NCBI GenBank assembly: GCA_900554985.1
Contig: USJQ01000039.1
Span: 1-8,005, forward strand
Reading direction: 5' to 3'
Origin: an uncultured Collinsella sp.
Lineage (GTDB): Bacteria > Actinomycetota > Coriobacteriia > Coriobacteriales > Coriobacteriaceae
Length of the DNA stretch: 8,005 nt
Shown here: piece by piece, positions 4,656 through 8,005 of the stretch
Layout: each line of letters opens with the position of its first letter
How positions within the stretch are numbered: position 1 is the first letter of the stretch
The notes under the pieces: generated by a model
Told to the model about the DNA's origin: nothing
The model's database searches: none
Seen by the model: the letters and a program-made list of their open reading frames with translations, nothing else
Position numbers and translations under genes: made by a program

Positions 4656-7214
4656 TTATCTGCCCTTAGGCTTGCTGGCGTAGAACTTCTTCTTTTTGGG
4701 CTTGCCGGCGGGGGAGGGTTTGCCGGCAAAGTTGGACTTGCCGTTGCCGGCCTGCGCGTGCGCGGGTACTGCCGCACGGGGCTTGCGGGCCTCGGGGTTG
4801 CGCAGCTCCTCGGTTCGCTCGGCAATTTCCTCGGCGCTAAAGCCGACCTCGGCCATGGCGTCCTCGATGGGCAGGCGGCGCACGATATAGCAATGGTGCA
4901 CCTTCTGGTTGCGTGCGAAGTCCTCGGGGATGGTCTGCGCCGTTATGTCCTGTAGCACCACGCCCGCGCGTGCGAGCTTGCGTGTCTCGGGGCGGAAGCC
5001 TCGCAGGTTGCAGCTAAAGATGGCATGGCCGCCCTGTGCGAGCAGGCGCGATACGCCGGCCAACAGCTCAACATGGTCGCGCTGGACATCCCAGGTGCGG
5101 CGGCCCATCTTGGACGAGTTCGAGAACGTGGGCGGGTCGACAAAAATCAGGTCCCAGCGGTTGCGCGTCTGGCGCTGGTCGCGAATCCAGGCGAGCACGT
5201 CGTCGCGCACAAAGTGATGCTGCGGACCCACAAAGCCGTTCTGGCGCATGTTGCGCTCGGCCCAGTCCAGATAGGTGTTGGAGAGGTCGACCGTCACGGT
5301 CTCCTCGACGCCGCCATCGGCCGCGTAGCAGGTGGCGGTGCCGGTGTAGGCAAACAGGTTGAGGAAGCGACGCGCCTGCTTGGCGTGCTCGCGCACCAGG
5401 TTGCGGGTGACGCGGTGGTCCAAGAAAATGCCCACGTCCAGGTAGTCGTCAAAGTTGACGGCAAAGGTAAGGCCGCCCTCTTCGATGAGCGGGAGGCGAC
5501 GGCGTGCGATATTGGCGCGCTCGCCCGATCCGCCCTTGCCGGCGCCCTGCTTGCCGTACTGCGAGCCGCCACGCGAACGCATGCGGGCCTTGGCGTGCAC
5601 ATGCTCGGCGGGAAGATCGAGGATACGCGGTGCGATGGCCAGAATGTCGAGCATACGGGCCTGGGCCAGTGCGGGGTCGATGGTCTTAGGCGCGGCGTAT
5701 TCGGCGATGACGAGCCATCGGCCCGGCGTCTGCGGGCAACCCTCGTACAGGTCGATGGCGGCGGAGTAGTCGGGCAGGTCGGCATCGTAGACGCGGTAGC
5801 AGCTCACGCCCTCGCGCTTGGCCCACTTGCGACGCAGGCGAGCGTTCTTGCGCAGGCGGTTGGCGAACTGCTCGGACTCGGGGATGAGCACGGGCAGCGG
5901 CTTGCCGTCACCCAGGTCGAGCGTGGCGGCGGGTTCGGACATGGGGGTGTTGGCGGCTTCGTCTTCGGCATCTGCGGTCTTGTCCTCGGCATCCGTGCTG
6001 GTCGCAGCTTCAAATGCCGCGGCAGCGTGGTCAAGCGAGGGCCAAACCTCAATAGTCGCCTCTTCGTTGTTGGGCATGACGGCGATGGAGCGCGCGGGCT
6101 CGGCATGGAGCGCGCGGGCCATAAGGCCGTCGCGAGTGAGCGCGGCGACCGGTGCGGTAGCGAGCTCGGGCGCGCGGCGCAGCTCGCCGACCAGCGTCAT
6201 GGCGTCGTGCATGAGCGAAAGCGGCGTCTCGGTGGTGTCTGCGACCACGGCAACGCCGGCGACAGCACCCGCATGGTCCAGCACGGTGGCGGGCTTAGCG
6301 GCGCAAAAATCGACAAAGCGCTTGTAGCCGGCGCACTTGACCATGCGCTCGGCGGTCTTGCGGGCGGCGGGGTCGATGTCCACGGCCACGATGCGCGCCT
6401 GACGCTCGCGCGCTGCCGCCTCGCGCTCGCGTGCCTCGGCGAGCAGCTGCTCCCACAGGGCGGCGTCGTGCAGCTGCCAGCCCTCAAAGCCCCAGTGCTC
6501 GCGGGCGGCGCCCGGAGCGCGGTCGGTTAGAATGTTCACGGCCTCCAGCAGCAGGCCGCCGCCGGCGCACGAGGCATCGATCAGCGTGGGAAGGGCTTCG
6601 TTCTCGTAATCGTCGGCCGTCAGCTCGCGCTCGCATAGTGCGGTCCAGCCGACCTGCGCCAGCACCAGGGCGGCGTAGTCGGGGCGCAACACGTGTGCGC
6701 CCTCGCCGGCACGAGTCGCAGCGGGCGGCAGGCGTTTGAACAGCGGGTCGCCCGAAAGGTCTAGGCTTATGCTCGCGCGGCGCTGGCGCAGCGAAAGCAG
6801 TAGGTGAACATCGGGGTCGGCGGCATCGACATCGGCGCGACGTCCCGTGGTCTCGGCCAGGCGGTCGCACAGCGCGTCTTTGGCACGCAGGGCCGAGAAG
6901 CGCGTGTTGCGCAGCTGCTCGGTCACGCCGCGGGCGGTAATGGCGATGGTGGCGCCGGGGCGGACGATGTTCTCCCAGGCGATGTCGTAAACGCTGTCGT
7001 ACAACTCATCGGCATCCTGTGCCCCAAAGCGCCCGAGCACCACAAACACGCGGCTGGCCAGGCGCGACCACAGGCAGGCGCGGTAGCCTTCTTCGAGCTC
7101 GCCCTCAAATGTAGCGCGGCCCTTCAGGCGGCGGACATGCGAAAGCCCGAGGCGTTTAAGCTCATCGGCGAGTGCGGACTCAAAGCCCTCGGGGCAGCTT
7201 GCGTAAAATTCCAT
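4656..7214 (-). CDS. rlmKL: RlmKL-type bifunctional 23S rRNA methyltransferase with degenerate RlmL half
   Basis: 852 residues; E. coli RlmKL is 702. In E. coli the N-terminal RlmL half makes m2G2445 and the C-terminal RlmK half makes m7G2069 of 23S rRNA. Order here: ferredoxin-like/THUMP RNA-binding region (~1-155), RlmL-type Rossmann domain (~155-380), an acidic Ala/Asp/Glu linker (~400-430), then the RlmK half (~445-780), starting with the conserved FANRLRKNARLRRKW. RlmK motifs are intact: YRVYDADLPDYS (473-484), FLDHR (597-601), NLFAYTGTA (619-627), FVDPPTFSNS (691-700) and DVQRDH (709-714). In the RlmL half, motif I is DASCAGGG (213-220) instead of DPMCGSGT, and the place of NPPYGERL reads ADTTET (325-330), so m2G activity is probably lost. 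A Lys/Pro-rich basic tail (~806-852, ending KPKKKKFYASKPKGR) is extra. The start ATG has AGAGAGG six bases upstream and a TATAAT box further up. Confidence 0.93.
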   Translation of the reverse strand: MEFYASCPEGFESALADELKRLGLSHVRRLKGRATFEGELEEGYRACLWSRLASRVFVVLGRFGAQDADELYDSVYDIAWENIVRPGATIAITARGVTEQLRNTRFSALRAKDALCDRLAETTGRRADVDAADPDVHLLLSLRQRRASISLDLSGDPLFKRLPPAATRAGEGAHVLRPDYAALVLAQVGWTALCERELTADDYENEALPTLIDASCAGGGLLLEAVNILTDRAPGAAREHWGFEGWQLHDAALWEQLLAEAREREAAARERQARIVAVDIDPAARKTAERMVKCAGYKRFVDFCAAKPATVLDHAGAVAGVAVVADTTETPLSLMHDAMTLVGELRRAPELATAPVAALTRDGLMARALHAEPARSIAVMPNNEEATIEVWPSLDHAAAAFEAATSTDAEDKTADAEDEAANTPMSEPAATLDLGDGKPLPVLIPESEQFANRLRKNARLRRKWAKREGVSCYRVYDADLPDYSAAIDLYEGCPQTPGRWLVIAEYAAPKTIDPALAQARMLDILAIAPRILDLPAEHVHAKARMRSRGGSQYGKQGAGKGGSGERANIARRRLPLIEEGGLTFAVNFDDYLDVGIFLDHRVTRNLVREHAKQARRFLNLFAYTGTATCYAADGGVEETVTVDLSNTYLDWAERNMRQNGFVGPQHHFVRDDVLAWIRDQRQTRNRWDLIFVDPPTFSNSSKMGRRTWDVQRDHVELLAGVSRLLAQGGHAIFSCNLRGFRPETRKLARAGVVLQDITAQTIPEDFARNQKVHHCYIVRRLPIEDAMAEVGFSAEEIAERTEELRNPEARKPRAAVPAHAQAGNGKSNFAGKPSPAGKPKKKKFYASKPKGR

Positions 7215-7241
7215 GGGTGACCTCTCTGGTTGCGTCGCTCC

Positions 7242-7247
7242 ATTATA
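7242..7247 (-). promoter_or_regulatory. -10 box of the RlmKL gene promoter
   Basis: Read on the minus strand this is a perfect TATAAT. It would place the transcription start near 7235, giving a leader of about 20 bases that carries the AGAGAGG ribosome-binding site before ATG 7214. The matching -35 region is weak (AGGGCA at 7264-7269, 16-base spacer, three of six consensus bases). This is a call from sequence only. Confidence 0.55.
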
Positions 7248-7251
7248 TGAT
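7246..7251 (+). promoter_or_regulatory. -10 box of the HAD hydrolase promoter
   Basis: TATGAT matches the -10 consensus at five of six bases and would start transcription near 7258, about 32 bases before the ATG at 7290. I see no good -35 element. It overlaps the minus-strand -10 box of the RlmKL gene by two bases, so the two divergent promoters probably compete or are co-regulated. Confidence 0.4.
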
Positions 7252-7289
7252 GGATGCTTCGTTTGCCCTTATCCTCGAAAGGAACCCAT

Positions 7290-7979
7290 ATGATTGATGC
7301 GTGTCCCGAACCCGCTGTGCTCTTTTTTGACGTGGACGGCACGCTGACGTCGTTCGATCCCGACGATATGACCGATAAGGACTTCAATGCAATCCATCCG
7401 TCGAAGGCCGTTGTCGATGCATTTGGTCGCCTGCGCAATGCGGGTCACCAGGCATTTATCTGCACGGGTCGCCCCTTGTGGCTGATTGCCGATGGCCTGC
7501 GCGCGCTGAACCCGGCGGGTATCGTTGCCATGGCGGGGGCCACGCTCGAGGTCGAGGGCCGCGTGGCACACGAGGACTGCATTGACGAGGACATTGTTGA
7601 GGAGCTCGCGCGTCGCATTACTGTGGCGGGCGGCGAGGCATTGTTCGAGACGAACGGTGCCACCTATTCACTTGAGCCAGTTGGTGTCGAACAGTCATTT
7701 CTGCTAGGCGCCGGCGTGGTGCATGGCACCGATCAGATGCGCATCGATGGCCGCTTGCGCGTAGGCAAGGTGTGCATTAACGCGTACGACCTGGCTCGCG
7801 TAGCCAACGATGACGGCTTTATCGATCGCGAGTTTGAGCTGTGCAACACCGGTGGTCAGAATCGCGAGCTGAGCCCCAAGGGGTCCTATCTTTCCCAAGA
7901 ACTCCTCGAACCTTACCACCTTTCTTCCCATAAAAGAAAACATAATACTGTTGAAGATTCCTTAACCACCATCTCTTAA
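7290..7979 (+). CDS. HAD-superfamily (Cof/YidA-type) phosphatase, C-terminus replaced after about residue 198
   Basis: Cytoplasmic haloacid-dehalogenase-type hydrolase, probably acting on a sugar phosphate or other phosphorylated small molecule; the substrate cannot be told. The start is ATG 7290, with AAAGGA six bases upstream; the in-frame ATG at 7254 has no such site. Motif I is FFDVDGTLT with nucleophile Asp14 and general acid Asp16. Motif II is ICTGRP with Thr59. The region between (~80-190) fits a type C2 cap. After NRELSPKG (191-198) a Cof-type enzyme should continue with the SKG-type lysine loop and the GDSxND magnesium-binding motif; none is present. From base 7884 the frame continues for 31 unrelated codons of AT-rich sequence to a stop at 7977-7979. 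As it stands the enzyme lacks motifs III and IV and would be inactive. The true gene is probably about 260-280 codons and is interrupted here by a junction, either real or from assembly. Confidence 0.8.
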   Translation: MIDACPEPAVLFFDVDGTLTSFDPDDMTDKDFNAIHPSKAVVDAFGRLRNAGHQAFICTGRPLWLIADGLRALNPAGIVAMAGATLEVEGRVAHEDCIDEDIVEELARRITVAGGEALFETNGATYSLEPVGVEQSFLLGAGVVHGTDQMRIDGRLRVGKVCINAYDLARVANDDGFIDREFELCNTGGQNRELSPKGSYLSQELLEPYHLSSHKRKHNTVEDSLTTIS

Positions 7980-8005
7980 CTTCACCATACCCATCAAAGT
8001 ACCTT
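7884..8005. other. Compositionally foreign segment at the window end
   Basis: The GC-rich coding DNA stops abruptly here. The last ~115 bases are AT-rich and extremely G-poor on the plus strand (about 7 G). The minus strand has one frame (codons beginning at base 8004) open from the window edge through the whole segment and past 7884, with a protein-like composition (for example RYFDGYGEVKRWW, then FFYGKKGGKVRGVLGKDR). It could be the 3' part of a coding region from a low-GC source. I do not recognise it. Confidence 0.55.

Noticed and set aside
6085..6118. Exact 14-base direct repeat (ATGGAGCGCGCGGG at 6085-6098 and 6105-6118)
   Set aside because: The 20-base period is not a multiple of three, the repeat lies in coding sequence for an Ala/Arg-rich stretch, and only two copies exist; most likely chance in GC-rich DNA.
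5025..6530. A 501-codon plus-strand open frame opposite the RlmKL gene
   Set aside because: It is an antisense shadow caused by high GC. Its translation is low-complexity Gly/Val/Ala/Arg without a recognisable domain, and the minus-strand frame carries clear RlmKL motifs over the same span.

Overview
The window is high-GC, densely coded bacterial DNA. Gene content and protein style (a Kup potassium transporter beside a short KdpD-like kinase and a KdpE-like regulator, a large RlmKL-type rRNA methyltransferase, a Cof-type HAD hydrolase) suggest a gut actinobacterium of the Coriobacteriia, possibly Collinsella. This taxonomic guess comes from overall impression, not from a search.

Layout. Bases 1-1847 (+) hold a kup gene whose first ~50-60 codons lie upstream of the window. 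A small single-pass membrane protein follows at 1879-2103 (+). A structured RNA hairpin with a U-tract (2133-2197) separates this pair from a two-component system: a membrane sensor kinase equivalent to the C-terminal half of KdpD (2218-3843, +) and a KdpE-type response regulator (3848-4561, +, GTG start). A 90-base gap between convergent genes is filled by a long nested inverted repeat (4585-4655). RlmKL is on the minus strand (4656-7214). A 75-base divergent promoter region separates it from a HAD-family phosphatase gene on the plus strand (from 7290).

How the genes may work together. Kup imports K+, and KdpD/KdpE systems classically sense K+ limitation or envelope stress. No kdpFABC genes are visible, and the kinase lacks the KdpD and Usp sensor domains, so the pair may control the adjacent kup instead; this is inference. 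The hairpin sits within 21 bases of the kinase start codon, so kinase/regulator expression probably involves read-through or attenuation.

Most notable points: (1) the RlmL (N-terminal) methyltransferase half of the RlmKL protein has lost its NPPY catalytic motif and other signatures, while the RlmK half looks intact; (2) near base 7884 the HAD coding sequence runs abruptly into AT-rich, very G-poor DNA with no HAD character, so the C-terminal third of the enzyme is missing (assembly chimera, insertion or rearrangement); (3) there are two structured intergenic elements. I see no CRISPR array, tRNA, rRNA, transposase or other clear defence or mobile system.
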